Positions 20,787 to 29,725 of a stretch of 64,000 nt of DNA are shown here, piece by piece; the stretch's first letter is position 1; each line of letters begins with the position of its first letter. Under the pieces are notes generated by a model that saw only the letters and a program-made list of their open reading frames with translations, ran no database searches and had not been told where the DNA came from. Position numbers and translations under genes: made by a program. This DNA comes from Cyanobium usitatum str. Tous. GTDB taxonomy: Bacteria; Cyanobacteriota; Cyanobacteriia; PCC-6307; Cyanobiaceae. The stretch spans positions 1 through 64,000 of the forward strand of contig NZ_PXXO01000006.1 in assembly GCF_003011885.1 (NCBI RefSeq). The letters are read 5' to 3'.

Positions 20787-21854
20787 TCAAGCGGCCTGCT
20801 GGTAGTTGCTCATCAGGCGCAGCTTCATGATTGCCTTTGCCTCCAGTTGCCGCACCCGCTCCCGAGACACATTGATCAGCCGGCCAATCTCCGCGAGGGT
20901 GAGAGGTTCGGCCCCTTCCAGGCCGAAGCGCAGCTTGAGGATTTGCTGTTCCCGGTCGTTTAGCTGGGAGAGCCAGGTGCCCAGGTGCTCCTTTTGGATG
21001 TGCCGGTCCATCGAGTCCAGGTGCTCGTTGCTGGCCGGATCGGCGATCAGTTCGCCCAGGGTGCTGCGATCTTCTTCGCCGCGGGCGTGGGCATCGAGGG
21101 AGGCGCAGGGAGCGCTTTGGGCCATCAGCTCTTCGAGGTCCCGCGGGGCTATGTCCATGGCATGGGCAAGCTCGAGGCGATTCGGCTGGCGGCCGAGGCG
21201 ATGGGAAAGCTCCCGGCTGATCCGCCGCATCTTCGACAGCTTTTCGCTGATGTGAATCGGCAGACGAATCGTGCGGGCGCTGTTGTCGATGGCCCGGGTC
21301 ATCCCCTGACGGATCCACCAATAGGCGTAGGTCGAAAATTTGTAGCCCATTGCTGGGTCGAACTTGTCAACGGCTCGCTCTAGGCCGATCGCCCCTTCTT
21401 GCACCAGATCCAGCAGCTCAAGCCCCTGGTTTTGATACTTTTTGGCAACGCTCACCACCAGGCGCAGGTTGGCGGCCATCATGCGATCACGGGCTCGCTG
21501 GGCCATGCGCAGCTGGCGCTTGTGCTTGGGGGTGTGCTCCCCTGCAGGCAGCTCAAGCAAGCGTTTGCCAGCCTGCACGTGGTGGGCCAGCTCAATTTCT
21601 TCGGCGGCCGTGAGCAGGGGCACCCGGCCAATGGTGCCTAAATACCAGCCGATTGAATCGGCACTAAGCCGGCCCCCGGCTTTAGGGCCTGTGGCGGCGC
21701 GTCCCTTTGCCGAGGCAGATTTGCTAGCTGCAGCATTTGGCGCCATCAATGATGGCGCCTGCTTCGAGACGCTGTTGTCAACAGCGTCTGAAGCGGATTG
21801 CAAAGGCGTCCCCACACCCAAGCCTCCGTATTGAATTTGGCCGAAATGTAGCAC
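20787..21854 (-). CDS. Group 2 RNA polymerase sigma-70 factor (RpoD/SigA-like)
   Basis: A non-essential-type (group 2) sigma factor of 355 residues. It lacks the long region 1.1 of the primary factor but keeps region 1.2 (DSIGWYLGTIGRVPLLTAAEE), regions 2.1-2.4 (NLRLVVSVAKKYQ, LLDLVQEGAIGLERAVDKFD, KFSTYAYWWIRQGMTRAI), region 3 and the region 4 helix-turn-helix (LTLAEIGRLINVSRERVRQLE). It should recognise promoters close to the primary consensus and act under stress or in stationary phase. The start is uncertain: GTG at 21854 or a codon inside the poorly conserved first 40 residues. Which cyanobacterial Sig subgroup it belongs to was not resolved. Confidence 0.93.
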   Translation of the reverse strand: MLHFGQIQYGGLGVGTPLQSASDAVDNSVSKQAPSLMAPNAAASKSASAKGRAATGPKAGGRLSADSIGWYLGTIGRVPLLTAAEEIELAHHVQAGKRLLELPAGEHTPKHKRQLRMAQRARDRMMAANLRLVVSVAKKYQNQGLELLDLVQEGAIGLERAVDKFDPAMGYKFSTYAYWWIRQGMTRAIDNSARTIRLPIHISEKLSKMRRISRELSHRLGRQPNRLELAHAMDIAPRDLEELMAQSAPCASLDAHARGEEDRSTLGELIADPASNEHLDSMDRHIQKEHLGTWLSQLNDREQQILKLRFGLEGAEPLTLAEIGRLINVSRERVRQLEAKAIMKLRLMSNYQQAA

Positions 21855-21911
21855 TGTTGCGTTGGTTGTGACTCCTTGATTTGGAAGATTTCCTGTATGG
21901 AATGCTGCAGA

Positions 21912-24050
21912 TCAAGCCATCAAACCACCGCGCCAGCGACGCATCATCTCCCGCTGAACCAGATGTTGTTCGCCTTCGAGCTGTCGTTGACTGAACTTTC
22001 CTTGATTGTCCATGTGCCAGGCACTGGTGTCATTCAGGTAGAGATCGATGACCTGCTCAAGCTGATGGCGCAGTTTTGGATCTTCGACCGGGGCTACCGC
22101 TTCCACTCGTCTGTCCAGGTTGCGAGGCATCCAGTCGGCGCTGCCGAAGAAAAGTTCGGGTTCGCCGCCATTACCAAACCAAAACAGCCGCGAGTGTTCC
22201 AGGAAGCGACCGATCACACTCACAACTTGGATGTTGTCGCTGATGCCCTCTAGTTGGGGTCGCAGGCTGCACATGCCACGCACCACCAGCTCGATCATGA
22301 CGCCGGCCTGAGAGGCCTCGTAGAGCAGGGCGATGATCGACGGATCCACTAGGGAGTTCATCTTTGCCCGGATATGGCCGCCCCTGCCGGCTTGGGCATG
22401 CTCGATTTCGCGGCGGATCAAGCCTTCCATGCGGCTGCGCAGCGTCACTGGAGCCACCAGTAAGCGGCGGAAGCTTTGCTGTTTTGAGAAACCGGTGAGG
22501 TAGTTGAACAACTCCACTAAGTCTGCACCGAATTCCGGCCTGGCCGTGAGTAGGCCGATATCGGTGTAGAGGCTGGAGGTTTTGGAGTTGTAGTTGCCTG
22601 TGCCTATGTGCACGTAGCTGTTAAGGCGCTCTTTTTCTTTGCGTACTACCAGCAGGATCTTGGTGTGGGTTTTAAGGCCCAGCACGCCGTAGACGACGTG
22701 CACTCCAGATGCCTCCAACTGCTTGGCCCACTGGATGTTGTTGTCTTCATCGAAGCGGGCTTTTAATTCAACAAGGGCCATCACCTGCTTGCCGTTTTCG
22801 GCGGCCCGGATCAGTGCTGCCACCACCGCTGAATCCTTAGAGGTGCGGTAGAGGGTCATTTTGATGGCCAATACCGAGGGGTCATCGGCGGCCTGGTTGA
22901 GGAATTCCTCTACCGATGTGGAAAACAGGTCGTAGGGGTGATGCAGCAGCACATCACCTCGGCGGATCACCGAGAAGATGCTTTCAAACTCCTCCGCCTT
23001 GATCGAGCCGTCTTCCAGCTGGCTCTTCTGGGTGCGGGCCAGGGCTGGTGTGGTGCGGCCCTTGTGGGGCTTCTCCTTTAGTTGGGGTAAGGGAATGGCC
23101 AGCAGGCTCATCAGATCGTCAAGGCCTAGGGGCCCATTGATCCGGTATACGTCTTCGGCCTCGACGGCGGTGCCCTCCATCAGTAGCTGCACCACCGCTT
23201 CCGGCATTTCATCGGCCACCTCCAGCCGCACCACCTCACCGCCGCGGCGACGTTTGCGCAGGCCCTCCTCAAGGGCCTCCATCAGATCGTCGGCCTCTAG
23301 GTCGCGCAATTCCAGGTCTGCGTCACGGGTGACGCGGAAGAAGTAGTGACCCTCCACGTGCATGCCTGGGAACAGCAGGCCGAGGTTGAAGGCCACCACC
23401 TGCTCCAGAGGCACGGCCGTATAAACGGCTTCGGGTTGCTTGCCGCTCAGATGGGGGGGGATCTGGACGAAGCGGGGCAGGTTTTTCTGCGGCACCTTCA
23501 CCCGGGCGAATTCCTGTTGACCCGTATCGGGGTCGCGCACCAGGGCGGCCACGTTGAGGCTCAGGTTGCTGATGAAGGGAAAGGGGTGGGAGGGATCCAC
23601 CGCCAGGGGGGTGAGTACCGGGAAAATGGCGCTCTGGAAGTAGGCGTTGAGCCAATCGCGCTGGGGACCGTTGAGATTGGCGTAGTCGGTGAGGTGAACG
23701 CCGTAGTCGGAGAGATGGCTCTTAAGGGAGTGGCGGTAGTGCTGCTGCTGCATTTCCAGCAGGGGGCGCAGCTTGGAGCGGATCGCCTGAAGCTGTTGCT
23801 GGGCGGTGAGTCCGTCATCGCTGAGACTGCTCACCCCGGCATCGATCTGGGACTTCAGCGAGGCCACCCTCACCATGAAGAACTCATCGAGGTTGTTGCT
23901 GAAGATGGCGCTGAACTTCGCCTGTTCAAGTAGCGGTGTGTGCTCGTCTAGGGCTTGTGCCAGCACCCGGTAGTTGAATTCCAGCCAGCTAAGTTCACGG
24001 TTTAAATAAAGCTCGGGTGCGAGCTGGGTTTCAGCCGTTGATTCCGCCAT
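21912..24050 (-). CDS. ppk1: Polyphosphate kinase 1
   Basis: PPK1 builds inorganic polyphosphate from the gamma phosphate of ATP, a phosphate and energy store in cyanobacteria. The 712-residue protein has the N-terminal domain (YLNRELSWLEFNYRVLAQA), a central head domain, and the two phospholipase-D-like C-terminal domains. The autophosphorylated His sits in GLKTHTKILLV and the second conserved histidine in SYVHIGTGNYNSKTSSLYTD. VLLHHPYDLFSTSVEEFL is the ATP-contact region. Length and domain order are normal. The stop of the MFS gene (24089-25360), upstream on the same strand, is 38 bases before its start. Confidence 0.97.
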   Translation of the reverse strand: MAESTAETQLAPELYLNRELSWLEFNYRVLAQALDEHTPLLEQAKFSAIFSNNLDEFFMVRVASLKSQIDAGVSSLSDDGLTAQQQLQAIRSKLRPLLEMQQQHYRHSLKSHLSDYGVHLTDYANLNGPQRDWLNAYFQSAIFPVLTPLAVDPSHPFPFISNLSLNVAALVRDPDTGQQEFARVKVPQKNLPRFVQIPPHLSGKQPEAVYTAVPLEQVVAFNLGLLFPGMHVEGHYFFRVTRDADLELRDLEADDLMEALEEGLRKRRRGGEVVRLEVADEMPEAVVQLLMEGTAVEAEDVYRINGPLGLDDLMSLLAIPLPQLKEKPHKGRTTPALARTQKSQLEDGSIKAEEFESIFSVIRRGDVLLHHPYDLFSTSVEEFLNQAADDPSVLAIKMTLYRTSKDSAVVAALIRAAENGKQVMALVELKARFDEDNNIQWAKQLEASGVHVVYGVLGLKTHTKILLVVRKEKERLNSYVHIGTGNYNSKTSSLYTDIGLLTARPEFGADLVELFNYLTGFSKQQSFRRLLVAPVTLRSRMEGLIRREIEHAQAGRGGHIRAKMNSLVDPSIIALLYEASQAGVMIELVVRGMCSLRPQLEGISDNIQVVSVIGRFLEHSRLFWFGNGGEPELFFGSADWMPRNLDRRVEAVAPVEDPKLRHQLEQVIDLYLNDTSAWHMDNQGKFSQRQLEGEQHLVQREMMRRWRGGLMA

Positions 24051-24088
24051 GCCGCATCCTGACTGTGATTAGCGGCAAGGTAGCAATC

Positions 24089-25360
24089 TCAACTGTCAGA
24101 TCCGTGTAGTCCTGCTGTCATCGCTGAATTTCGGCCAGGTAGGCCACCGGCCACCAGCAGGGCCACGCCCACAAGCAAGGCGATGCCAAGCCAGAAGGGG
24201 CTCTGGCGCCCGGTGGTTTCGTAGGCCAGGCCCGCCAGCGGTGGGCCAACGAAGCTTCCCAGGCTCTGCAGCCCCTGGAGGCTGCCTAGGGCTGCGCCCT
24301 GGCCTTCGCTGTCGAGGCGGCGGGAGACCAGGCTTCGCAGGCAGGGGGTGACCAGGCCGGTGCCCAGGGCCAGGATCGCCACGGCGCTGAATACCACTGG
24401 TTGGGCGTTGGCCCGGGTGGCCAGGGGAATCAACAGGCAGCCGGCGATCACAAAGCCCAATCCAGCGAGGGTGAGGCGCCATTCGCCGAAGCGTTTCACC
24501 AGCGGGCCGATCAGGCCGCCCTGCACCACCGTGGCCACCACCCCCACCACCAGAAAAGCTGAGGCCGCGAGGCCGGGGCCCCAGTTGAAGGCCTGCTTGA
24601 AATAGAGCACCAGCACGGCGGTGAAGCCGTTGAAGGCCAGGAAGAAAAGGAAGAAGGCCACGCATAGCCGCCGCACCTGGGGGTTGGTGAACACCCGTTG
24701 CAAGGCGGCAAATGGGTTGAGATCCCGTTTGCGCGGCATGGCCCGGCGGGCATCTGGCGGGTGGGTTTCTGGCAGCACGGTGAGCACCAGCACCAGGTTG
24801 AGCATGGCTATGGCTACGGCAACCAGCAGCGGCAGGGTGACGTTGATCTGGCCGAGCAGCCCGCCCAGGGCCGGACCAAGAATGAAGCCAAGACCAAAGG
24901 CCACCCCGATCAGGCCGAAGGCCTTAGCCCGTTTTTCCGGCGGCGAGATGTCGGCCAGCACGGCGCTGGCTGTGGCGGCGGTGCCGCCGCTCACTCCATC
25001 TATCAACCGAGCCCCGAACAGCAGGGCCAGGGGCAACCCGGCGGCCTGGGCGGCGGGCCAGAGGCTGGCCCAGGGCAGGCTGATCGTGAGAGCAAACAGG
25101 GCCAGGCCCAGCACCGAGCCCGCCACGCAGACGCTGATTACCGGTTTGCGGCCGTAGTGGTCGCTGAGGGCGCCAATGAGGGGCGTGAAGGCGAACTGAG
25201 CCACCGCATAACTACCCGCCAGTAGCCCCAGCACCCGGCCATCGCTGGTGAAGCCCGCCAGCAAAAAGGGCAGCAGCGGAAACACGATGCTTTCCCCCAG
25301 CCGGTCGTTTAGCAGGGTGAGGAAGGCGCAGAAGAAGGTGGAGGGGCGGGGTAATGACAA
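24089..25360 (-). CDS. Major facilitator superfamily exporter (TetA-like drug:H+ antiporter type)
   Basis: A 423-residue membrane protein with about twelve hydrophobic helices in two halves. The first cytoplasmic loop carries the MFS motif A, GALSDHYGRKP, and helix 5 has motif-C-like GPALGGLLG (residues near GLGFILGPALGGLL). The layout, with MSLPRPSTFFCAFLTLLNDRLGE at the start, resembles the tetracycline/multidrug efflux branch. Substrate cannot be inferred, and a resistance role is not shown. It follows the duplicated-domain secreted protein gene at 25370 by nine bases on the same strand. Confidence 0.85.
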   Translation of the reverse strand: MSLPRPSTFFCAFLTLLNDRLGESIVFPLLPFLLAGFTSDGRVLGLLAGSYAVAQFAFTPLIGALSDHYGRKPVISVCVAGSVLGLALFALTISLPWASLWPAAQAAGLPLALLFGARLIDGVSGGTAATASAVLADISPPEKRAKAFGLIGVAFGLGFILGPALGGLLGQINVTLPLLVAVAIAMLNLVLVLTVLPETHPPDARRAMPRKRDLNPFAALQRVFTNPQVRRLCVAFFLFFLAFNGFTAVLVLYFKQAFNWGPGLAASAFLVVGVVATVVQGGLIGPLVKRFGEWRLTLAGLGFVIAGCLLIPLATRANAQPVVFSAVAILALGTGLVTPCLRSLVSRRLDSEGQGAALGSLQGLQSLGSFVGPPLAGLAYETTGRQSPFWLGIALLVGVALLVAGGLPGRNSAMTAGLHGSDS

Positions 25361-25369
25361 GGGGGGCGC

Positions 25370-25840
25370 TCAGGGCTTGGGCAAGTTGGGGCAGGGGTTG
25401 GGGCCGAACATGCCGCTTAGTTTCTGGCTGCCCATCGCATAGATCTGCTGGGCCTGGGCCGGGTTGCCCTGGGCGCCCTGCAGCTTGCTCGCAAACTCCT
25501 GGCAGGCCTGAGCCTGCTGGGGATTGGCGGGCTTGGCGGTGACTGGTGCGGTGACTGGTGCAGGTGCCGGGGTAGCTGGAGCAGCTGCGGTGGGTGCAGG
25601 GATGTCGCCACAGGGGTTTTCGCCGAAGGTTTCAACCAGCTTCAGCACTCCCTGCTGGTACACCAGTTGGGCCTGCTGGGGATTGGCGGATGCGGTCTGG
25701 AGTTTGACGGCGAATTCCTGGCAGGCCTTGCGTTCCTGGGCGCGGCGCAGCAGCGGGCCGGCCTGGGCGTTGGGTGGCGCCAGGGGTGCGAGGCCGGCGG
25801 CCAGGAGCAGCAGGACCGGGATGGTGCGGCGAGCGGTCAT
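25370..25840 (-). CDS. Secreted protein with two copies of a ~42-residue Cys-containing module
   Basis: From the ATG at 25840 (a GTG lies directly before it) the 156-residue product begins with a signal peptide ([27 protein letters not shown], probable cleavage after AQA). Two homologous modules follow: [20 protein letters not shown]...[10 protein letters not shown] and [20 protein letters not shown]...[10 protein letters not shown]. Each has a Cys near the start and end, so each may hold one disulfide. They are joined by a linker rich in Ala, Pro, Thr and Val. I do not recognise the module. It sits just upstream of the MFS gene on the same strand and is divergent from moaC. Confidence 0.75.
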   Translation of the reverse strand: MTARRTIPVLLLLAAGLAPLAPPNAQAGPLLRRAQERKACQEFAVKLQTASANPQQAQLVYQQGVLKLVETFGENPCGDIPAPTAAAPATPAPAPVTAPVTAKPANPQQAQACQEFASKLQGAQGNPAQAQQIYAMGSQKLSGMFGPNPCPNLPKP

Positions 25841-25939
25841 CACGAGGGGGAATCGACCCTCACGTTATGGGGGAAGGTGAGGACTTTTGGCGTCGGGCAA
25901 TCCATGCTTGGGCCTGGCGCTCGGTTTGAGGACGAGGAG

Positions 25940-26425
25940 ATGTCTGCACCCCAGTTGAGCCACCTCAATGCCGCCGGCGAGGTGCACATGGTGGAGGTGG
26001 GCGATCGGCCTGCCACTGCCCGTGAGGCGCAGGCCGAGGGCTTTATCAGCATGGAACCGGTCACTCTGGCCCTGGTGCTGGAGGGCCGGGCCCCCAAGGG
26101 CGATGTGCTGGCGGTGGCGCGGGTGGCGGCGATCCAGGCTGCCAAACGCACCTGGGAACTGATTCCGCTCTGCCACCCGATCGCACTCAGCGGCGTGAGC
26201 GTGGAGCTGGAGCCCGCCGCCGATGGCTTCGGCCTGCGGCTGCTCGCCACCGCCCGCACCATCGGTCCCACCGGGGTGGAGATGGAGGCGCTCACGGCCG
26301 TGCAGGTGGGCTTGCTCACCCTCTACGACATGCTCAAGGCCGTGGATCCAGCGATGACGATCGGTCCGGTTCGCCTGCTGCGCAAAAGTGGCGGCCGCAG
26401 CGGGGATTGGCAACGGCATGACTGA
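25940..26425 (+). CDS. moaC: Cyclic pyranopterin monophosphate synthase
   Basis: MoaC converts the MoaA product 3',8-cyclo-7,8-dihydro-GTP to cyclic pyranopterin monophosphate, the first stable molybdenum-cofactor intermediate. The 161-residue protein shows [21 protein letters not shown] at the start, the [14 protein letters not shown] active-site segment, and the C-terminal [20 protein letters not shown]...KAVD block with the conserved Glu and Lys. The ATG at 25940 has GAGGAG just upstream. The frame is open from 25667, but that part overlaps the divergent secreted-protein gene. Its stop overlaps the start of moeA by eight bases, a clear coupled pair. Confidence 0.96.
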   Translation: MSAPQLSHLNAAGEVHMVEVGDRPATAREAQAEGFISMEPVTLALVLEGRAPKGDVLAVARVAAIQAAKRTWELIPLCHPIALSGVSVELEPAADGFGLRLLATARTIGPTGVEMEALTAVQVGLLTLYDMLKAVDPAMTIGPVRLLRKSGGRSGDWQRHD

Positions 26426-27665
26426 ACCCTTCGGCCCGGAGGGCCTGCCGTTGGAGCTGGCCCGAGAGCGGATTCTGGAGCAGCTGCAGCCCCTGGGGCT
26501 GGTGGAACAGCTGCCGTTGGCGGCCTGTCTGGGCCGCATCACCGCTGAACCGGTGCTGGCGGCGGCAGCCGTGCCGGGTTTCCGGGCTTCGATCATGGAT
26601 GGCTACGCCATCGCCGGATCCGAGCAGCCGCTGGTGGGTGCCCGCTGGCGCCTGCGGGGCACTTCGGCCGCCGGTGCCCCCTATGGCGCGGCCGTGGCAG
26701 CGGCTGAGGCGGTGCGGATCCTCACCGGTGCCGTGGTGCCCGCGGGCAGTGGTTGGGTGCTGCCCCAGGAGTTGGTGCAACCGCGCGAGCTGCCCCAAGG
26801 TCCCGGCCTGGAGCTGGTGCGCCCGGCCGGTCCTAACCCCTGGATCCGCGGGCCAGAGGAGGAGGCCGGGGCCGGGCAGGAGTTGGTAGCGGCGGGCTGC
26901 CGGCTGGGTGCTGCCGAGCTGGGGAGGCTGGCCAGTTGCGGGGTGACCCAGTTGATGGTGACCCAGCGGCCGCGGCTGGGTTTGCTGATCAGTGGTGATG
27001 AGTTGTTGCCGCCAGGGAGGCAGCGGGCCCCGGGCCAGATCTGGGAGAGCAATTCGGTCCTGCTTGCCGCTTTGCTGGAGCAGCTGGGTTATGGGGTGAC
27101 GCAGCAGCGGGTGGTGGCCGATCAGCCCGAGCCCCTGCGCCAGGCCCTGCGGGAGCTCGCCGGCTGCTGCGACGTGGTGGTGAGTACTGGTGGCGTCTCC
27201 GCTGGCGACAGCGACTGGATTCGCCAATTGGTGGGGGAGTTGGGGGAGGTGAGCTTCTGGAAGCTGTTCCTCAAGCCGGGGCGGCCCTTTGCCTGGGGAG
27301 AGGTGGCCGGGGTGCCATTTTTTGGTTTGCCGGGTAATCCGGTGGCGGCGGCGATCACGGCCCTGCAGTTGCTCTGGCCGGCGCTGCAGCGGTTAGAGGG
27401 CGGCGCGATCCAGGTGCTCCCCCGTCTGCGGGTGCGGCTGGAGCAGGGGCTGCGGCGCGGGGCGGGGCGGCCGGAACTGGCACGCGCCCGGTTGGTGGTG
27501 GCGGCTGATGGGGGCTTGCTGGCCCGGGTGGAGGGTTCCCAGGCCTCCTCCCGCATCGGCTCGCTGCAGGGGGCCGATCTGCTGCTGGAGATCCCGGCGG
27601 AGCTGGGCAATCTTGAGGCGGGATCGCAGCTCTGGGCCCAGCTGCTGCGGTTGCCGATCTTCTGA
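26418..27665 (+). CDS. moeA: Molybdopterin molybdenumtransferase
   Basis: MoeA inserts molybdate into adenylated molybdopterin, giving active Mo-molybdopterin. The 415-residue protein starts at ATG 26418 ([20 protein letters not shown]). It contains [26 protein letters not shown], the core [27 protein letters not shown] and [16 protein letters not shown], followed by the C-terminal domain IV. Translation is probably coupled to moaC through the eight-base overlap. The gene serves the nitrate reductase NarB and the FdhF-like protein encoded further downstream in the window. Confidence 0.96.
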   Translation: MTEPFGPEGLPLELARERILEQLQPLGLVEQLPLAACLGRITAEPVLAAAAVPGFRASIMDGYAIAGSEQPLVGARWRLRGTSAAGAPYGAAVAAAEAVRILTGAVVPAGSGWVLPQELVQPRELPQGPGLELVRPAGPNPWIRGPEEEAGAGQELVAAGCRLGAAELGRLASCGVTQLMVTQRPRLGLLISGDELLPPGRQRAPGQIWESNSVLLAALLEQLGYGVTQQRVVADQPEPLRQALRELAGCCDVVVSTGGVSAGDSDWIRQLVGELGEVSFWKLFLKPGRPFAWGEVAGVPFFGLPGNPVAAAITALQLLWPALQRLEGGAIQVLPRLRVRLEQGLRRGAGRPELARARLVVAADGGLLARVEGSQASSRIGSLQGADLLLEIPAELGNLEAGSQLWAQLLRLPIF

Positions 27666-27693
27666 GCCGCGCGCCGGCCGCGGCCCCAACTGC

Positions 27694-27981
27694 TCAGCTG
27701 GCAGGCAGCACGGAGTAGTGATCCACCACCAGCCCCTTGCGTTGTTCCGGGCGACCTTCCATGCCCCCTGGAAGATCGATCTGGGGCAGGAGGGTGGCTT
27801 CAGCCCAGCTCTCGTATTGCGCCTGCCCTTCCCAAAGGGACACGATCATCAGACCCCCTTCCACCTCCGCCACCGTGCGCAGCAGTTGGGCCTGAGGTTG
27901 CTCCTTGCCCTCCAGTTGGGCCAGTTCCACTTGGAATTGCTCCAGAGTCGCCCCGGGCCAAAAATTCGCCACCATGTGCAT
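27694..27981 (-). CDS. Small ABM-like (dimeric alpha/beta barrel) protein, tentative
   Basis: With the ATG at 27981 (MHMVANFWPGATLEQFQVEL) the product is 95 residues. The pattern of a short strand, a helix (EQFQVELAQLEGKEQ), a strand (GGLMIVSLWEGQAQYESWAE) and a tail resembles antibiotic-biosynthesis-monooxygenase-like barrels, where an SLW-x-s-x2-a-x3-W segment is common. That assignment is only by pattern and could be wrong. It is convergent with moeA, 29 bases from its stop, and lies downstream of moaE on the same strand. No link to cofactor synthesis is visible in the protein. Confidence 0.5.
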   Translation of the reverse strand: MHMVANFWPGATLEQFQVELAQLEGKEQPQAQLLRTVAEVEGGLMIVSLWEGQAQYESWAEATLLPQIDLPGGMEGRPEQRKGLVVDHYSVLPAS

Positions 27982-28068
27982 GGCTAGCTCTCCAAGTTTT
28001 TGTGCCCATGAATGTGGCACAGACAGCTGGGGTCTGCTGAGTCGCGTACTTCTTCCTGGGCCCGAGCT

Positions 28069-28515
28069 TCATAGGGGCGTATTGCCCGTGATCCAGCTGC
28101 CCACCCCCTGGCTCCACTCCCGTTTCCAGAAGGGGGCTTCGTGCTTGAGGGCCTCCAGCAGCTCCTGGCAGCAGCGCTGGGCCGGGCCGCGGCGATCGGC
28201 CGCTACAGCCACCAGCACGATTGCGTCTCCCGGCAACACCAGACCGATCCGATGTATCACCAGCACTGCAGTCGCTCCGTGCTGGCCTGCGGCGGCGGCC
28301 GCCAGGGAGGCGATGCAGGCCTCGGTCATGCCGGGGTAGTGCTCCAGCTCCAGAGCTGTGAGGGGCGCGTCGTTGGCGCCGCTGGGGCGCACTCGGCCCA
28401 CGAAATGACTCTCGGCCGCTGGCCGTATTCCCAGCCGTGCAGCCAGCAATTGATGCCACTCGGCCAGGGCCGACAGCGGCTCGAACTGCTCGGCTTCCAG
28501 CTGGATTGCCAACAT
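28069..28515 (-). CDS. moaE: Molybdopterin synthase catalytic subunit
   Basis: MoaE, with MoaD thiocarboxylate, adds the dithiolene sulfurs to cyclic pyranopterin monophosphate, forming molybdopterin. From ATG 28515 the protein has 148 residues. HFVGRVRPSGANDAPLTALELEHYPGM is the conserved early core, VIHRIGLVLPGDAIVLVAVAADRR the central strand pair, and LLEALKHEAPFWKREWSQG the C-terminal helix with active-site Lys residues. It starts four bases after moaD ends on the same strand, so the two subunits are made from one message. Confidence 0.95.
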   Translation of the reverse strand: MLAIQLEAEQFEPLSALAEWHQLLAARLGIRPAAESHFVGRVRPSGANDAPLTALELEHYPGMTEACIASLAAAAAGQHGATAVLVIHRIGLVLPGDAIVLVAVAADRRGPAQRCCQELLEALKHEAPFWKREWSQGVGSWITGNTPL

Positions 28516-28519
28516 CGCT

Positions 28520-28804
28520 TTAACCACCACTGATTGGCGGCAGGAAGGCCAGCTCATCGCCAGCGGCCAGGCTTGAGTCCCAGGTGGCGAACTGCTGATT
28601 GATTGCTACCCGCACGCCGGCGGGGGGATTGGTGGGCTGCAGGTTTAGCTGCCGCCAGAGCTGCTCAGGTGTTGGGCCAGCAGTGTTATTTCCCCCAGCG
28701 GCTGGGGCTAGCTCGACCAGTTGCTCGCTCCAGCCCATCGCTTCTCGCAAGCCGGCGAAGAGGCGCACCTGCACTTGCGATTCCGGATCGGTGGAGACGG
28801 CCAT
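28520..28804 (-). CDS. moaD: Molybdopterin synthase sulfur-carrier subunit
   Basis: MoaD is the ubiquitin-like sulfur carrier whose C-terminal Gly-Gly is thiocarboxylated. The 94-residue product begins near VQVRLFAGLREAMGWSEQLVEL and ends ELAFLPPISGG, with the required terminal GG. It is about 10-14 residues longer than most MoaD proteins because of a short unstructured insertion (PAAGGNNTAGPTPEQ) in the first third. It is the first gene of the moaD-moaE pair and is divergent from moaB, with 89 bases between the starts. Confidence 0.94.
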   Translation of the reverse strand: MAVSTDPESQVQVRLFAGLREAMGWSEQLVELAPAAGGNNTAGPTPEQLWRQLNLQPTNPPAGVRVAINQQFATWDSSLAAGDELAFLPPISGG

Positions 28805-28893
28805 GGCTTGCGGCAGCAGGGTTCGGGCTAAATGATCGCTAGGGAGCTCCTAGCTGCGCCACTCAGAATGCTCCAAACGCCTGAGCCCTGCCC

Positions 28894-29394
28894 GTGAGCC
28901 TCGCCATCGCCCTGCTCACGGTGTCGGACACGCGCACCTTGGCTGAGGACTGCAGTGGTGATGCCCTGCAGCAGCGCCTGGAGGCGGCCGGTCACCGGCT
29001 GGTGCAGCGCCTGCTGGTGCCAGACGATCGCTACCAGATCCGCTCCGAAGTGAGCCGCTGGATTGCCGATCCGGCCGTGCAGGTGGTGATCAGCAGTGGC
29101 GGCACCGGGCTCACCGGCCGGGATGGCACCCCGGAGGCGGTGGCACCCCTGCTCGATAAGACGATCGATGGTTTTGGTGAGTTGTTTCGGGTGCTCTCCT
29201 TTGAAACGATTGGCACCAGCAGCCTGCAGAGCCGCTGCCTGGCGGGGGTGGCTAATGGCACCGTGATTTTTGTGCTGCCGGGTTCCCTTGATGCGGTGCA
29301 GACAGCCTGGGACCGGCTGATTGCTGCCCAGTTGAATGCAGATACCCGCCCTTGCAATCTGGTGCAGCTGCTGCCGCGGTTGCGGGAGGTATGA
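28894..29394 (+). CDS. moaB: MoaB/MogA family molybdenum-cofactor protein (molybdopterin adenylyltransferase type)
   Basis: Members of this family adenylate molybdopterin before MoeA inserts molybdate. The 166-residue protein opens with LAIALLTVSDTRTLAEDCSGDAL and has VQVVISSGGTGLTGRDGTPEAVAPLLDK, the conserved SGGTG and GRD substrate loops. FGELFRVLSFETIGTSSLQSR and TVIFVLPGS follow. Size and motifs favour MoaB over MogA, though the names are used loosely. The start is GTG at 28894. It is transcribed toward the Nif11-like peptide gene. Confidence 0.92.
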   Translation: MSLAIALLTVSDTRTLAEDCSGDALQQRLEAAGHRLVQRLLVPDDRYQIRSEVSRWIADPAVQVVISSGGTGLTGRDGTPEAVAPLLDKTIDGFGELFRVLSFETIGTSSLQSRCLAGVANGTVIFVLPGSLDAVQTAWDRLIAAQLNADTRPCNLVQLLPRLREV

Positions 29395-29491
29395 GCCTTG
29401 TCCTTAGATGTCAGACAAGACGGGTGTTTTTACTCACCTCTGAACTCAATATGGCTCCTTAGCCTGAATACAGATAGTTGAGGAAAGTGAG

Positions 29492-29707
29492 ATGACTACC
29501 TTCCAAGCCCAATCCACCGTTGCTCTGCACGATCTCAAAGAGCTTGTGCGGCGCGATCCTGCGTTTACTGCCGCTTTGCTAGCCACCCGGTCTACCCAGG
29601 AGGCCGCTGAGTTGGCAGCCGCCAACCACATCTCCGTCACTCCGGAGGCGCTATGGCGCAATCGGGGCACCTTCATGGCTGGAGGTATGCCCACTTGGCG
29701 AGGCTGA
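29492..29707 (+). CDS. Nif11-like leader/precursor peptide
   Basis: The 71-residue product resembles Nif11-like leader domains: DLKELVRRDPAFTAALLATRS, TQEAAELAAANHISVTPEALW, followed by a short tail GTFMAGGMPTWRG. The helix-turn-helix layout with a conserved DP before the first helix core and an Ala-rich second helix is typical. In several cyanobacteria such leaders precede lanthipeptide or other RiPP cores. Here the tail has no Cys and no obvious core, and no modifying enzyme is next door, so it may be a stand-alone Nif11 domain. The start at ATG 29492 follows GAGGAAAG. It lies between moaB and the convergent moaA, away from any nif gene. Confidence 0.65.
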   Translation: MTTFQAQSTVALHDLKELVRRDPAFTAALLATRSTQEAAELAAANHISVTPEALWRNRGTFMAGGMPTWRG

Positions 29708-29725
29708 AGCTGTTTAGTTATCTAT

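Noticed and set aside
29397-29430. Inverted repeat CTTGTC/GACAAG followed by a T run after moaB
   Set aside because: Six-pair stem with an eleven-base loop, and the T run is separated by six bases; too weak to call a terminator.
29446-29694. 82-codon minus-strand frame over the Nif11-like gene
   Set aside because: No recognisable features, no ribosome site, and the plus-strand peptide fits a known domain pattern.
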